Assembly (NCBI GenBank): GCA_024711185.1
Contig: JANJTI010000050.1
Coordinates: 1 to 14,093, forward strand
From: Brevundimonas sp.
GTDB lineage: Bacteria; Pseudomonadota; Alphaproteobacteria; Caulobacterales; Caulobacteraceae
Length of the DNA: 14,093 nucleotides
Direction of reading: 5' to 3'
Of this stretch, positions 5,708-14,093 are shown in pieces; within the stretch, counting starts at the first letter, position 1; each line of letters begins with the position of its first letter. The notes beneath the pieces were generated by a model. That model worked only from the letters and a program-made list of their open reading frames with translations, searched no databases and had not been told where the DNA came from. The position numbers were made by a program, and so were the translations under genes.

Positions 5708-7308
5708 GCGCCGCCCTTCAGCCGGAAGCGCTGCAGCTTGCCCGTCTGCGTCTTCGGCAAACTCTCCACGAACTCCAGCGCCCGCGGATATTTGTAGGGC
5801 GCGATGACCGCCTTGACGTGCGCCTGCAGTTCGCAGCGGAGCGCGTCGGACGCCTCCTGCCCCGGATGCAGGACCACGAAGGCCTTGACGATCTGGCCGC
5901 GCGCCTCGTCCGGGACGCCGATCACCGCCGCCTCCGCCACCGCGGGATGGCCGAGCAGGGCGTTCTCCACCTCCGGCGCGCCGATGTTGTAGCCCGACGA
6001 GATGATCATGTCGTCCGACCGGGCCACGAACCAGAACCGCCCCGCCTCGTCGAGGCGGTAGACGTCGCCTGTCAGGTTCCAGCCGCCCTGCACATAGGCC
6101 GCCTGCCGCTCGTCATCGAGATAGCGGCACCCGGTCGGCCCCCGCACCGCCAGCCGACCGGTCGATCCCGCCGGCAGCGCGTCGCCCGCCTCGTCCACGA
6201 TCCTCGCTTCGTACCCGGGCACGGCCCGCCCGGTGCAGCCGGGGCGGATGTCGTCGCCGCGAGCCGAGATGAAGATGTGGATCATCTCCGTGGAGCCGAT
6301 GCCGTCGATGATCCGGATCCCGGTCGCCTCATGCCAGGCTTCCGATGTCGCCGCCGGCAGGGTCTCGCCCGCCGAGACGCAGGTGCGCAGCGACGACAGG
6401 TCGTGCTGGTTCGCCAGCTTCATCAGCGCCCGGTAGCCGGTCGGAGCGGTGAAGATCGCCGTCGCCCGCTGCCGCTCGATGGTGTCCGCCAGCGCCTCGA
6501 AGCCTGGCCGGTCCGGAAAGGCCGTCGCCGCCCCGGCCGCGGCCGGAAACACCACCAACCCGCCAAGGCCGAAGGTGAAGGCGATCGGCGGCGTTCCGAC
6601 CACGACGTCTCCCGGTCGCAGGTCCAGCAGATGGCGGCCGAAGGTGTCCGCCATGGCCAGCACGTCGCGGTGGAAGTGGACGCAGCCCTTGGGCTTGCCG
6701 GTCGTGCCCGAGGTAAAGGCGATCAGCGCCGGGTCGTCGGGGGCGGTGTCGACAGGGTCGAAGCGGACGCCAGGGGGCTGGCCCTGGGCGGCGCGCTGCA
6801 GTTCGGACGCCGTCATCACCCGCGTCAGCGACGGCGCCTGGGCGCGGGCGTCGGCGACCGCCTCGGCGAGGACGTCGTAGACGAGGGCGTGGCTGATCCG
6901 GGCCTTCTCGATGACGGTGGCCAGTTCCGCGGCGCGGAGCATGGGCATGGTGGCGCAGACGACGCCGCCGGCCTTGAGGATGGCGAACCAGGCCAGCACG
7001 GTCCACGAACTGTTCGGACCATGCAGCAGGACGCGGTTTCCGGGAACGAGGCCCATATCCTCGACCAGCACCCGCGCCATCCGGCCCGAGATCGCATCCG
7101 CCCGGGCCCACGAGAATTCGTGGTCGAAGTCGATCAGGGCCCGCCCCTCCGCCCCCGCCGCCTCGATGGCGCGTCGAAGAAGTTCCGCCGCCGCGTTCAG
7201 CCGCGCCGGATACGCCAGTTCCGGCAGGTCGAAGACGAAGTCCGGCTGCTGCTCCGGCGGCGGCAGCCGCTCCAGCACGAACCGGTCGAGGTGCGCGCTC
7301 TCCCCCAT
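5704..7308 (-). CDS. abmG: 2-aminobenzoate-CoA ligase / benzoate-CoA ligase family
   Basis: A 534-residue ATP-dependent aryl-CoA synthetase, the first enzyme of the pathway (2-aminobenzoate + ATP + CoA to 2-aminobenzoyl-CoA + AMP + PPi). The AMP-binding motif is FTSGTTGKPKG (198-208). GIGSTEMIHIF (336-346) is characteristic of the benzoate/aminobenzoate-CoA ligase branch. NLTGDV (411-416) contains the ATP-ribose Asp415. The C-terminal LPKTQTGKLQRF carries the catalytic Lys524. The start is the ATG at 7306-7308, with GGGAGG 6 nt upstream, overlapping the last base of the acyl-CoA dehydrogenase stop (TGATG). The open frame continues upstream only as a shadow of that gene. The anthranilate assignment rests on the operon partners; benzoate or salicylate remain possible substrates. 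Confidence 0.9.
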   Translation of the reverse strand: MGESAHLDRFVLERLPPPEQQPDFVFDLPELAYPARLNAAAELLRRAIEAAGAEGRALIDFDHEFSWARADAISGRMARVLVEDMGLVPGNRVLLHGPNSSWTVLAWFAILKAGGVVCATMPMLRAAELATVIEKARISHALVYDVLAEAVADARAQAPSLTRVMTASELQRAAQGQPPGVRFDPVDTAPDDPALIAFTSGTTGKPKGCVHFHRDVLAMADTFGRHLLDLRPGDVVVGTPPIAFTFGLGGLVVFPAAAGAATAFPDRPGFEALADTIERQRATAIFTAPTGYRALMKLANQHDLSSLRTCVSAGETLPAATSEAWHEATGIRIIDGIGSTEMIHIFISARGDDIRPGCTGRAVPGYEARIVDEAGDALPAGSTGRLAVRGPTGCRYLDDERQAAYVQGGWNLTGDVYRLDEAGRFWFVARSDDMIISSGYNIGAPEVENALLGHPAVAEAAVIGVPDEARGQIVKAFVVLHPGQEASDALRCELQAHVKAVIAPYKYPRALEFVESLPKTQTGKLQRFRLKGGA

Positions 7309-8471
7309 CAGCCGCCTCCCTGGACCGCGCCCAGCGCCTGCCGGGCGATGACGATCTTCTGCACCTCCGACGCCCCCTCGTAGATGCGCAGGGCCCGGAT
7401 CTCCCGGTACAGCCGCTCGACCGGGTTGCCAGAAACGACCCCCAGGCCCCCGAACAGCTGCACCGCCTGGTCGATCACCGCCTGCGCCTCGTCGGTGGCG
7501 TACAGCTTGGCCATCGCCGCCTCGCGGGTGACGCGCGGCGCGCCCCGGTCCTTCAGCCAAGCGGCGCGGTAGATCAGCAGGGCCGAGGCGTCGATCTTCA
7601 GGGCCATCTCGGCCAGCGACGCCTGCACCAGCTGCAGGTCGCTCATCGGCGCCCCGAACAGCTTGCGGTTCACGGCCCGGCTGGCCGCCTCGTCGAAGGC
7701 CCGACGCGCGAAGCCCAGCGCCGCCGCCGCCACCGTCGAGCGGAACACGTCCAGCGTCGCCATGGCGATGCGGAACCCCTGCCCCGGCTCGCCCAGCAGC
7801 CGGTCGCCGTCGATGCGGCAGTTCGTGAACCTCAGCGTCGCCAGCGGGTGCGGCGCCATCAGCGGGATGCGCTCGACCACCTCGAAGCCTGGCGTTCCGG
7901 CGTTGACGACGAAGGCGCTGATCCCCTTCGCCCCCGCCTCGCCCGTGCGGGCGAACACCGTGTAGCGGTCGGCCAGCCCGCCGTTGGAGATGAAGGTCTT
8001 GGTCCCGTCCAGCACCCAGCCGTCGCCGTCGGGCCGCGCCGTCGTCGCCAGCGCCGCCCCGTCCGCGCCGGCCTCCGGCACCGACAGGGCGAAGGCGGCG
8101 ATCGCCGCGCCGGCCGCCACCGGCGGCAGCCAGCGGGCCTTCTGCGCCTCCGTCCCGAACAGGCTGATCGGCCCGGAGCCCAGGCCCTGCATGGCGAAGA
8201 CGAAGTCCGCCAGCCCCGAGCGCCGCGCCAGCGTCTCGCGCGTCAGGCACAGGGTGCGCACGTCCAGCCGCCCTTCAGCGTCCGGCACGGCGTTCCTCAG
8301 CCAGCCGCCGTCGGCCAGCGCCTTGAGGATGGCGCGGCAGTCGCCATCGAGACCATGGTCGCCGTGCAGCCCCACCGCCGGCTCGCGCTCGGTCCACGCC
8401 TCCAGCTCCGCCGCGAACGTCCGGTGTCGATCCTCGAAAAAGGGCCAGTCCAGGAAGCTGCGGTCGGCCAT
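7308..8471 (-). CDS. Acyl-CoA dehydrogenase
   Basis: A 387-residue FAD-dependent dehydrogenase introducing an alpha,beta double bond into a CoA thioester. It has the usual N-terminal helical domain (1-120), a middle beta domain with [13 protein letters not shown] and [17 protein letters not shown], and a C-terminal helical domain ending in [19 protein letters not shown]. The catalytic base is Glu365 in [23 protein letters not shown] is also typical. In this pathway it would oxidise the alicyclic or ring-opened C7 acyl-CoA, passing electrons to ETF. The ATG at 8469-8471 follows the crotonase stop by 3 bp, with GAGGGGAA upstream. Confidence 0.93.
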   Translation of the reverse strand: MADRSFLDWPFFEDRHRTFAAELEAWTEREPAVGLHGDHGLDGDCRAILKALADGGWLRNAVPDAEGRLDVRTLCLTRETLARRSGLADFVFAMQGLGSGPISLFGTEAQKARWLPPVAAGAAIAAFALSVPEAGADGAALATTARPDGDGWVLDGTKTFISNGGLADRYTVFARTGEAGAKGISAFVVNAGTPGFEVVERIPLMAPHPLATLRFTNCRIDGDRLLGEPGQGFRIAMATLDVFRSTVAAAALGFARRAFDEAASRAVNRKLFGAPMSDLQLVQASLAEMALKIDASALLIYRAAWLKDRGAPRVTREAAMAKLYATDEAQAVIDQAVQLFGGLGVVSGNPVERLYREIRALRIYEGASEVQKIVIARQALGAVQGGG

Positions 8472-8474
8472 GGC

Positions 8475-9287
8475 TCAGTTCCCCTCGAACACCGGCTCGC
8501 GTTTGGCCGCGAAGGCATCGCAGGCGCGGCGGAAGTCCTGCGTCTGCATGCAGATCGCCTGCGCCTGGGCCTCGCTCTCGATGGCGGCGTCCAGGCTCAT
8601 GTCCCATTCGACGTTGAGCTGGTTCTTGGTCATGCCGTGGGCGAAGGTCGGCCCCTTCGCCAGCGACCGGGCCAGCCCGCGCGCCGTCTCCAGCAGGGCG
8701 TCCGGCTCCACCAGCCGGTTGTGGAAGCCCCAGCGCTCCCCCTCCTCCGCGCTCATGTTGCGCCCGGTGAACAGTAGCTCCGAAGCCCGCCCCTGGCCGA
8801 TGATCCGGGGCAGGATGGCGCACGCGCCCATGTCGCACCCGGCCAGCCCCACGCGGGTGAACAGGAAGGCCGTCTTCGTCCGCGGCGTGGCGATCCTCAG
8901 GTCCGAGGCCATGGCCATGATCGCCCCGGCCCCGACGCAGACCCCGTCCAGCGCCGCGATCACCGGCTGCGGGCAGCCGCGCATCGCCTTGACCAGATCG
9001 CCGGTCATGCGGGTGAATTTCAGCAGCTCCGGCGCGGCCATCTCCGTCAGCGGGCCGATGATCTCGTGCACGTCCCCGCCCGAGGAGAAGTTGCCGCCCG
9101 CCCCGGTCACCACCACCGCCTTGCAGTCGTCGGCGTGAACCAGCCCGCGGAACAGGTCGCGCATCTCGGCATAGGACTGGAAGGTGAGCGGATTCTTCCG
9201 CTCCGGCCGGTTCAGCGTCAGCGTCGCCACCCCGTCGTCGTCGACCGACCACAGGAAATGCTCCGCCCGATACTCACGCGCTTTCAT
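8475..9287 (-). CDS. Crotonase (enoyl-CoA hydratase/isomerase) family protein lacking the hydratase Glu pair
   Basis: A 270-residue crotonase-fold enzyme. The CoA/oxyanion segments are FSSGGDV (67-73) and [16 protein letters not shown] (115-130). In classical hydratases the two catalytic Glu lie in GGCELA and QPEI; here these positions read GAGAIMA and [13 protein letters not shown], so both acids are missing. The GLAGCDMG segment (147-154) offers Asp152 instead. This makes simple enoyl-CoA hydration unlikely and points to another crotonase reaction, such as hydrolytic ring opening of a cyclic beta-keto acyl-CoA (inference). The start is the ATG at 9285-9287, with GAGGAGG 6 nt upstream; the gene overlaps the end of the MarR gene by 14 bp. 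A longer in-frame extension is a shadow. Confidence 0.92.
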   Translation of the reverse strand: MKAREYRAEHFLWSVDDDGVATLTLNRPERKNPLTFQSYAEMRDLFRGLVHADDCKAVVVTGAGGNFSSGGDVHEIIGPLTEMAAPELLKFTRMTGDLVKAMRGCPQPVIAALDGVCVGAGAIMAMASDLRIATPRTKTAFLFTRVGLAGCDMGACAILPRIIGQGRASELLFTGRNMSAEEGERWGFHNRLVEPDALLETARGLARSLAKGPTFAHGMTKNQLNVEWDMSLDAAIESEAQAQAICMQTQDFRRACDAFAAKREPVFEGN

Positions 9288-9750
9288 GAACCGCCTCCTC
9301 GCGCAGGGCCGACCGGATCGAGGCTCGCGCCCGCTCCAGCCCGCCGCCCAGTTCCTCGACCTCGCCATCGTCCAGCCCGGCGAACAGCTCGCCGATCCAG
9401 CCCTCGTGCGCCGCCGCCATGGCCGCGAACCGGCTGCGGCCTTCGCCCGTCAACCGGAGCCGCTGCACCCGCCGGTCCGGCCCGGCCAGCCGCTCGATCA
9501 GCCCCTCGCCCTCCAGCCGCCGCGCCAGCCCGGTCACGTTGCCGTTGGTGACCCGCAGCCGCTCCGCCGCCTCGCCCATGCTCAGCCCCGCCTCGCCGGC
9601 CCGGTCCAGCGCCGCCAGCAGGTCGAAACGCGGCAGGGTCGAGCCGAACTCCTCGCGCAGCCGCCGCCCGGCTTCGCGCTCGACCGTCGTCGAGCAGGCC
9701 AGCAGCCGCAGCCACAGGCGCAGCGCCGCCTTGCCGTCCGGACCGCTCAC
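9274..9750 (-). CDS. MarR-family transcriptional regulator
   Basis: A 158-residue winged helix-turn-helix regulator lying inside the operon it probably controls. Helices surround the DNA-binding part, [20 protein letters not shown] (56-75) with recognition helix around [15 protein letters not shown], followed by the wing with the conserved PDRR (91-94). Regulators of this family in aromatic catabolism often bind the aryl-CoA and release the operator. The start is GTG at 9748-9750, which overlaps the dehydrogenase stop (GTGA); the residues encoded upstream of it are Arg/Gly-rich shadow sequence. The likely operator is the inverted repeat at 12803-12818 in front of the first gene. Confidence 0.93.
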   Translation of the reverse strand: MSGPDGKAALRLWLRLLACSTTVEREAGRRLREEFGSTLPRFDLLAALDRAGEAGLSMGEAAERLRVTNGNVTGLARRLEGEGLIERLAGPDRRVQRLRLTGEGRSRFAAMAAAHEGWIGELFAGLDDGEVEELGGGLERARASIRSALREEAVHESA

Positions 9751-10508
9751 GGCTCGCCCCCCGCCACGGGAATCGCCGCCCCGTTCACGCCCGAGGCTCC
9801 GTCGCCGCACAGCCAGACGATGGTCTCCGCCACCTCGTCGGGGGTGATCAGCCGTCCCTGCGGATTGCCCGCCGCGAGCGCCGCCCGCGCCTCTTCCTCC
9901 GTCCGTCCCGTCTTCGCCACGATCGCCCCGACCGAGCGCCCCACCAGATCCGTGTCGGTGAAGCCCGGGCAGACGGCGTTGATCGTCACCCCCTTCGCCG
10001 CCACCTCCAGCGCCGCGGCCCGGGTCAGCCCGACCAGCCCGTGCTTGGCCGCTGCATAGGCGGAAACATAGGCGTAGCCCTTCAGCCCCGCGGTCGAGGC
10101 GACGTTGACGATCCGCCCGTGCCGCCGCGCCAGCATGCCCTCCAGCACCAGCCGCATGGCCTGCGCCGGCGCCTCGAGGTTCAGCGCCAGCATGTCGCGC
10201 AGCGCCGCCGCGTCGGTCCTCAGGAAAGGCGCCGAGCTGGCCCCGCCGGCGTTGTTGACCAGGATGTCGATCGGCCCGAACTGGTCCCGACCCGCGTCCA
10301 GCGCCGCCTCCAGCGCGTCGAAGTCGGTCACGTCCCCCGGCGCGGCGAAGGCCGCCTCCCCGATGCGGTCCGCCGTCTCGGTCAGCCGCCCCACGTGCCG
10401 CCCGACCAGCGTCACCTGGGCGCCGTTCAGCGCCAGCAGCTCGGCCGTGGCCCGGCCGATGCCCGACCCTGCCCCGGTCACCACCGCGTGACGTCCCTGC
10501 AGGCTCAT
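9747..10508 (-). CDS. Short-chain dehydrogenase/reductase (probable hydroxyacyl-CoA dehydrogenase)
   Basis: A 253-residue classical SDR using NAD(P). The Rossmann motif is TGAGSGIG (11-18), then NNAG (85-88), and the catalytic residues Ser138, Tyr151 and Lys155 (Y-A-A-A-K). The C-terminal [23 protein letters not shown]...[12 protein letters not shown] is standard. Relatives are labelled 3-hydroxybutyrate or 3-hydroxyacyl-CoA dehydrogenase. Here it would interconvert an alcohol and ketone in the ring-derived CoA ester. The ATG at 10506-10508 overlaps the stop of the upstream oxygenase (ATGA), and its own stop overlaps the MarR start (GTGA). Confidence 0.93.
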   Translation of the reverse strand: MSLQGRHAVVTGAGSGIGRATAELLALNGAQVTLVGRHVGRLTETADRIGEAAFAAPGDVTDFDALEAALDAGRDQFGPIDILVNNAGGASSAPFLRTDAAALRDMLALNLEAPAQAMRLVLEGMLARRHGRIVNVASTAGLKGYAYVSAYAAAKHGLVGLTRAAALEVAAKGVTINAVCPGFTDTDLVGRSVGAIVAKTGRTEEEARAALAAGNPQGRLITPDEVAETIVWLCGDGASGVNGAAIPVAGGEP

Positions 10509-12802
10509 ATCGCCCCCGCCTGCTGCTGCCGTTCGAGATTGCGCGCCAGCTGGGCGAAGCCCTGCCGGTACTGCACCGGCGGCGCCTGCCCGCGCCAGCC
10601 CAGCTCCGCCGCGGCCCGCAGCGTCCAGTTCGGATCGGCCAGGTGCGGCCGCGCCAGGGCGCACAGGTCGGCCCGTCCGGCGGCGAGGATGCCGTTCACA
10701 TGGTCCGGCTCATAGATGTTGCCCACCGCCATCGTCGCCACCCCGGCCTCGTTGCGGATGCGGTCGCTGAACGGGGTCTGGAACATGCGGCCGTACACCG
10801 GCCGCGCCTCCGGCGTGGTCTGCCCCGCGGACACGTCGATCAGGTCGCAGCCGGCGTCGGCGAAGGCGCGGGCGATGGCCACGGCCTCCTCCGGCGTCAG
10901 CCCCTCCTCGACCCAGTCGGTCGCCGACAGCCGCACCGATATCGGCCGCTCGTCGGGCCACGACGCCCGCATCGCCCGGAACACCTCGAGCGGGAAGCGC
11001 AGCCGGTTTTCCAGCGAGCCGCCGTAGTCGTCGGTCCGCCGGTTCGACACCGGGGTCAGGAAGGACGACAGCAGATAGCCGTGGGCGGCGTGCAGTTCGA
11101 CCATGTCGAATCCCGCCTCGACCGCCCAGCCGACGGCGCGCACAAAGTCGTCGCGCACCCGGTCCATGTCCCCCCGGGTCATTTCGCGCGGGACCTGGTC
11201 GCCCGCGTCCCAAGCGACCGGCGAGGGCGCGATCAGCTCCCAGCCGCCCTCGATCAATGGTTGATCGGCGCGCGGCCCCCACGGGCGCTCCACCGATCCC
11301 TTGCGGCCGGCGTGGGCCAGCTGCAGGCAGATCCGCGCCCCCTGCCCGTGCACGAAGTCGACGATCCGGGCCCAGGCGTCGCGGTGCTCCGGCCCGTACA
11401 TCCCGGCGCAGCCGGGGGTGATCCGGCCGTCGGCGGAGACGTCGGTCATCTCCGTGAAAACCAGCCCCGCCCCGCCCAGCGCCCGGGCCCCGAGGTGCAC
11501 GAGGTGGAAGTCCCCCACCGTGCCGTCCTCGGCCGAGTACATGCACATCGGCGAGACCACGACCCGGTTGGGAAGGGTCAACCCGCGCAGCCGCAGCGGC
11601 GCGAACATCGGCGGCGGCGGTCGATCGCCGACCTCCGCCCCCGCCCGCCCGGCGAACCACCGCTCCACCCGCGCCACGAAGGCCGGATCGCGCAGCCGCA
11701 GGTTCTCGTGGCTGACCCTCTGGCTCCGGGTCAGCAGGCTGTAGGCGAACTGCAGGGACTCCAGCCCGACATAGCGCTCGACCGTCTCGAACCACTCGGT
11801 CGAGTTCCGCGCCGCGCTCTGCAGCTTCAGCACCTCGACCCGTCGCTCGGCCTCATAGGCGGACAGGGCCGCATCCAGATCGCCGCCGGCGGTCACCGCC
11901 TCCGCCAGCCGGATGGCGTCCTCGAAGGCCAGCTTGGTGCCCGAACCGATCGAGAAGTGCGCCGTGTGCGCCGCGTCGCCCAGCAGCACCACCTTGCCGT
12001 CGCGCCAGCCGGCGCACGCCACCCGCGGGAAGTTCAGCCAGGCCGAGCCGCGCAGGTGCCGGGCGTTGCTCATCAGCGCATGGCCGTCCAGCCAGTCGGC
12101 GAACAGCGCCTCGGCCGCGCGGCAGGTCTGGTCCTGGTCCATGCGGTCGAAGCCCAGCCCGCGCCAGGTCGCCTCGGTGCATTCGACGATGAAGGTCGAG
12201 AGCCCCGGCTCGAAGCGGTAGGCGTGCGCCCAGACCCAGCCGTGCGGCGTCTCCACGAAGGCGAACGTGAAGGCCTCGAAGGCCTTTTCCGTCCCCAGCC
12301 AGACGTACCTGTTCGACCGCACGTCGACGTCGACGCCGAACACCTCCGGCGCCGCGTTGCGCACCCGGCTGTTCAGCCCGTCGGCCGCCACCACGAGGTC
12401 GGCGTCCAGCGCCCGGGCGTCCTCCACCTCGGTCTCGAAGCGCAGCTCGACGCCCAGCTCCGCCGCCCGCGCCTGCAGGATCTGCAGCAGCCGCATCCGG
12501 CCGATCCCGGCGAAGCCGTGCCCGCCCGAGCGGATCGTCTCGCCGCCGATGTGCACGTCGATGTCGTCCCAGTGCACGAAGGCCGCCTCGATGCACGCCG
12601 CCGTCTCCGGGTCGTTGGCCTTCAGATTGGCCAGGGTCTGGTCCGAGAACACCACGCCCCAGCCGAAGGTGTCGTCCGGCCGGTTGCGCTCGTACACCGT
12701 CACCTTCAGCGTCGGGTCGCGCAGCTTCAGGGAAATGGCCAGGTACAGGCCGCCGGGTCCGGCGCCCACGACGGCGACGGTGCGGACCGCGTCGGCTGGC
12801 AT
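10505..12802 (-). CDS. abmA: 2-aminobenzoyl-CoA monooxygenase/reductase (FAD hydroxylase fused to old-yellow-enzyme domain)
   Basis: A 765-residue fusion and first gene of the operon. The N-terminal flavin hydroxylase (1-390) has GAGPGG (13-18) and the second FAD motif [22 protein letters not shown] (275-296), close to salicylyl-CoA 5-hydroxylase. The C-terminal FMN domain (about 398-765) is of the old yellow enzyme type, with [11 protein letters not shown] (418-428), [10 protein letters not shown] and the substrate-binding His571/His574 in [16 protein letters not shown]. This layout is that of the Azoarcus evansii enzyme, which hydroxylates 2-aminobenzoyl-CoA at C5 with O2 and then reduces the ring to a non-aromatic 2-amino-5-oxocyclohexene carboxyl-CoA (family knowledge). 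The ATG at 12800-12802 has no ribosome-binding site, so the mRNA may be leaderless. Salicylyl-CoA is an alternative substrate. Confidence 0.93.
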   Translation of the reverse strand: MPADAVRTVAVVGAGPGGLYLAISLKLRDPTLKVTVYERNRPDDTFGWGVVFSDQTLANLKANDPETAACIEAAFVHWDDIDVHIGGETIRSGGHGFAGIGRMRLLQILQARAAELGVELRFETEVEDARALDADLVVAADGLNSRVRNAAPEVFGVDVDVRSNRYVWLGTEKAFEAFTFAFVETPHGWVWAHAYRFEPGLSTFIVECTEATWRGLGFDRMDQDQTCRAAEALFADWLDGHALMSNARHLRGSAWLNFPRVACAGWRDGKVVLLGDAAHTAHFSIGSGTKLAFEDAIRLAEAVTAGGDLDAALSAYEAERRVEVLKLQSAARNSTEWFETVERYVGLESLQFAYSLLTRSQRVSHENLRLRDPAFVARVERWFAGRAGAEVGDRPPPPMFAPLRLRGLTLPNRVVVSPMCMYSAEDGTVGDFHLVHLGARALGGAGLVFTEMTDVSADGRITPGCAGMYGPEHRDAWARIVDFVHGQGARICLQLAHAGRKGSVERPWGPRADQPLIEGGWELIAPSPVAWDAGDQVPREMTRGDMDRVRDDFVRAVGWAVEAGFDMVELHAAHGYLLSSFLTPVSNRRTDDYGGSLENRLRFPLEVFRAMRASWPDERPISVRLSATDWVEEGLTPEEAVAIARAFADAGCDLIDVSAGQTTPEARPVYGRMFQTPFSDRIRNEAGVATMAVGNIYEPDHVNGILAAGRADLCALARPHLADPNWTLRAAAELGWRGQAPPVQYRQGFAQLARNLERQQQAGAI

Positions 12803-12818
12803 ATTTGAAGCTTAAAAT
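12803..12818. promoter_or_regulatory. AT-rich inverted repeat, candidate MarR operator at the operon start
   Basis: ATTTGAAGCTTAAAAT matches its reverse complement at seven of eight base pairs, the exception being G12807/A12814. It is an AT island in GC-rich DNA and abuts the ATG of the first catabolic gene. The position suits repression at the transcription start by the operon's own MarR protein. The 59 bp gap to the upstream gene (12803-12861) otherwise shows no obvious promoter boxes. Confidence 0.5.
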
Positions 12819-12861
12819 GATCGTGGCCGGTCCGTCCAGCCGCCTCTGCGTCGCGCCGGCG

Positions 12862-13482
12862 TCAGACTCCCGCCGCCGCCCCGGGCCGCGCCTTGCAGGT
12901 CTCCAGCCATCGCGCGAGGTGGATCAGCTCTTCGGGCGGCCGGTAGCGGATCAGCCGCGCGAACTCGAGCCCGACCACCCCGACGACGTCGGCGATGGTG
13001 AAGCGGTCCCCGGCCACGAACGCGTTCTCGCCCAGCCGCCGGTCCAGCGACTTCATGAACTTCTCCGCCGAGACACGGTTGTACTCGGCCACCTGCGGCA
13101 GCTGGGTCGCCTCCAGCGCCGCCAGCGCGGGGTGCGTGTGCCGCACGTTCAGCATGATCGGATTCGCCAGGTAGAACTCGCAGCGCCGGGTCCACATCTC
13201 GATCACCGCCTGTTCGCGCACGTCGCGGCCGAACAGGTTGGGCTCGGGATACAGCGCCTCCAGATAGCGGCAGATCGCCACCGACTCCGAAATCACCGTG
13301 CCGTCGTCCAGCTCCAGCGCCGGCACATGCGGCACGCCCACCTTCGCCCGGTATTCCGGCGTCCGGTTCTCCCCGGCCAGCAGGTCGATCTCGACGATCT
13401 CCACGTCCTCGATCCCCTTCTCGGCCATGACCCAGCGGACCCGCCGCGGATTGGGCGCGCGGTGCGAGGTGTAGAGCTTCAT
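12862..13482 (-). CDS. Glutathione S-transferase family protein
   Basis: A 206-residue two-domain GST. The N-terminal thioredoxin-like domain has YTSHRAPNPRRVRWVMAEKG (4-23), with Ser6 as candidate active residue, GVPHVPALELDDG (48-60) with the cis-Pro, and ISESVAICRYLE, the glutathione-binding Glu-Ser pair. The C-terminal helical domain has the usual NAFVAGDRFTIADV. The substrate is unknown. It lies 59 bp upstream of the aminobenzoate operon in the same direction, so readthrough is possible, but the operator-like element between them suggests separate control. GGAGG lies before the ATG, and a perfect inverted repeat lies just upstream of that. Confidence 0.92.
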   Translation of the reverse strand: MKLYTSHRAPNPRRVRWVMAEKGIEDVEIVEIDLLAGENRTPEYRAKVGVPHVPALELDDGTVISESVAICRYLEALYPEPNLFGRDVREQAVIEMWTRRCEFYLANPIMLNVRHTHPALAALEATQLPQVAEYNRVSAEKFMKSLDRRLGENAFVAGDRFTIADVVGVVGLEFARLIRYRPPEELIHLARWLETCKARPGAAAGV

Positions 13483-13491
13483 CGGGACCTC

Positions 13492-13508
13492 CGTTGCTTA
13501 TCGCAACG
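13492..13508. promoter_or_regulatory. Perfect inverted repeat upstream of the GST gene
   Basis: CGTTGC-TTATC-GCAACG has 6 bp perfect arms and a 5 bp centre. It lies in the 29 bp gap between the transporter stop and the GST start, directly before the GGAGG site. There is no T-run, so an operator, or an mRNA hairpin near the ribosome-binding site, is more likely than a terminator. Confidence 0.4.
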
Positions 13509-13511
13509 CTA

Positions 13512-14093
13512 TCAGCCGTAGATCGTCGACGGCAAGAGGCCGACCACGGAGGCGGTCATGATGGTCGCCAGAAACCCGGCGAACAGCGCCTTCCACACCA
13601 TGCCCAGTACCTCCTCGCGACGCTCGGGCATCAGCACGCTCAGGCCGGTGACGGTGATCCCCACCGAGCCGATGTTGGCGAAGCCGCACAGGGCATAGGT
13701 CATCAGCATCCGCGTCCGCTCGCTCATCTCGGCGACCGGGACCTTGCCCAGTTCGATGAAGGCGACGAACTCGGTCAGGGTCAGCTTGACCCCCAGCAGC
13801 CAGCCGGCCCGCCCGGCCTCCGACCACTCCACCCCGGTCAGCCAGGCCACCGGCATGAACAGCCAGCCCAGCAGCCGCTCCACCGTCACCGGCCCGTCGA
13901 ACAGCCACAGGCCTCCCAGCATGACGTTGACCAGCGCCACCAGCGCCACGAACACGATCAGAACGGCCGAGATGTTCAGCACCACCATCAGACCGTCGGC
14001 CGTGCCCTTGACGATGGCGTGTTGTTGGCTGTCGTACTTCAGGGCCGAATCGTAGTCGGCGTGGGCCCCGCCCTCGCCCGGCGTCTCCGGCAC
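13512..14093 (-). CDS. nupC: Concentrative nucleoside transporter, CNT (NupC) family, C-terminal part
   Basis: This is the C-terminal 193 residues of an inner-membrane cation-coupled nucleoside symporter; the 5' end lies beyond the right edge, so no start is called. Hydrophobic segments lie at about 34-64, 80-95, 130-155 and 165-190. The family signatures are VKLTLTEFVAFIELG, with the conserved Asn-to-Thr/Glu region, and TYALCGFANIGSVGI (142-156), which forms part of the nucleoside and ion site. The final stretch FAGFLATIMTASVVGLL is typical. It runs in the same direction as the GST gene, with a 29 bp gap. Its substrate is probably purine and/or pyrimidine nucleosides; specificity cannot be read from this part. 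Confidence 0.93.
   Translation of the reverse strand: MPETPGEGGAHADYDSALKYDSQQHAIVKGTADGLMVVLNISAVLIVFVALVALVNVMLGGLWLFDGPVTVERLLGWLFMPVAWLTGVEWSEAGRAGWLLGVKLTLTEFVAFIELGKVPVAEMSERTRMLMTYALCGFANIGSVGITVTGLSVLMPERREEVLGMVWKALFAGFLATIMTASVVGLLPSTIYG

Noticed and set aside
5818..7383. 521-residue open frame on the plus strand
   Set aside because: Antisense to the CoA ligase, which has complete adenylation motifs; no ribosome-binding site or domain supports the opposite strand.
7309..8250. N-terminal extension making the ligase an 848-residue fusion
   Set aside because: The extra residues are Gly/Ala/Arg-rich and read out of frame through the acyl-CoA dehydrogenase. The ATG at 7306-7308 has its own ribosome-binding site.
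10643..12808. 721-residue open frame on the plus strand
   Set aside because: Antisense to the monooxygenase/reductase. Its composition (Arg, His, Gln, Pro, Val) is that of a GC-rich shadow, with no recognisable domain.

Overview
The window reads as chromosomal DNA of a high-GC (visibly around 70%) alphaproteobacterium. Caulobacterales (a Brevundimonas- or Phenylobacterium-like organism) is my best guess, from the codon use, the tightly overlapping gene starts and stops, and the type of cytochrome oxidase; this is inference, not a database match. Almost every base lies in a gene. The longest gene-free stretches are only about 130 bp, and I see no tRNA, rRNA, CRISPR array, insertion sequence or phage gene.

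Left region (1-4.1 kb): an alternative caa3-type cytochrome c oxidase locus. A leftward operon holds a small lipoprotein cytochrome c (1583-1927), subunit II with a fused cytochrome c domain (633-1586) and subunit I (1-636, cut by the window edge). A di-heme cytochrome c4-like lipoprotein (2055-2783) faces away from it across a roughly 127 bp divergent promoter region that carries a perfect 17 bp palindrome. Further right, ctaG (oxidase copper assembly, 3339-4067) and a cytochrome b561 (2608-3342) also run leftward. The b561 gene runs 176 bp into the 3' end of the cytochrome c4 gene. A 15-codon leader ORF appears to be translationally coupled to ctaG.

Middle (4.1-4.9 kb): a 41-residue Arg-rich protein with a zinc-ribbon-like CxxH...CxxC pattern, then an 18-Cys four-helix-bundle copper storage protein (Csp3-like). 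Both point rightward, divergent from ctaG, so copper storage sits beside copper-oxidase assembly.

Right region (4.9-12.8 kb): one compact leftward operon of eight genes. In transcription order it encodes 2-aminobenzoyl-CoA monooxygenase/reductase (FAD hydroxylase fused to an old-yellow-enzyme reductase), a short-chain dehydrogenase, a MarR regulator, a crotonase-family protein, an acyl-CoA dehydrogenase, an aminobenzoate/benzoate-type CoA ligase, a hotdog thioesterase and a RidA-family protein. Seven of its eight genes overlap a neighbour by 1-14 bp. The set matches the aerobic CoA-dependent anthranilate (2-aminobenzoate) route known from Azoarcus (Aromatoleum) evansii: the ligase makes the CoA ester, the fused oxygenase/reductase hydroxylates and dearomatises the ring, and the remaining enzymes deaminate, open and beta-oxidise it. 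Two residue-level observations give this cluster most of its interest. The RidA protein has Met where canonical RidA has its carboxylate-binding Arg, and the crotonase lacks both catalytic Glu residues of enoyl-CoA hydratase. I infer that they are, respectively, an enamine-CoA deaminase and a ring-opening hydrolase.

Right edge (12.8-14.1 kb): a glutathione S-transferase-like gene with a perfect inverted repeat just upstream, and the C-terminal part of a CNT-family nucleoside transporter (cut by the window edge), both leftward.
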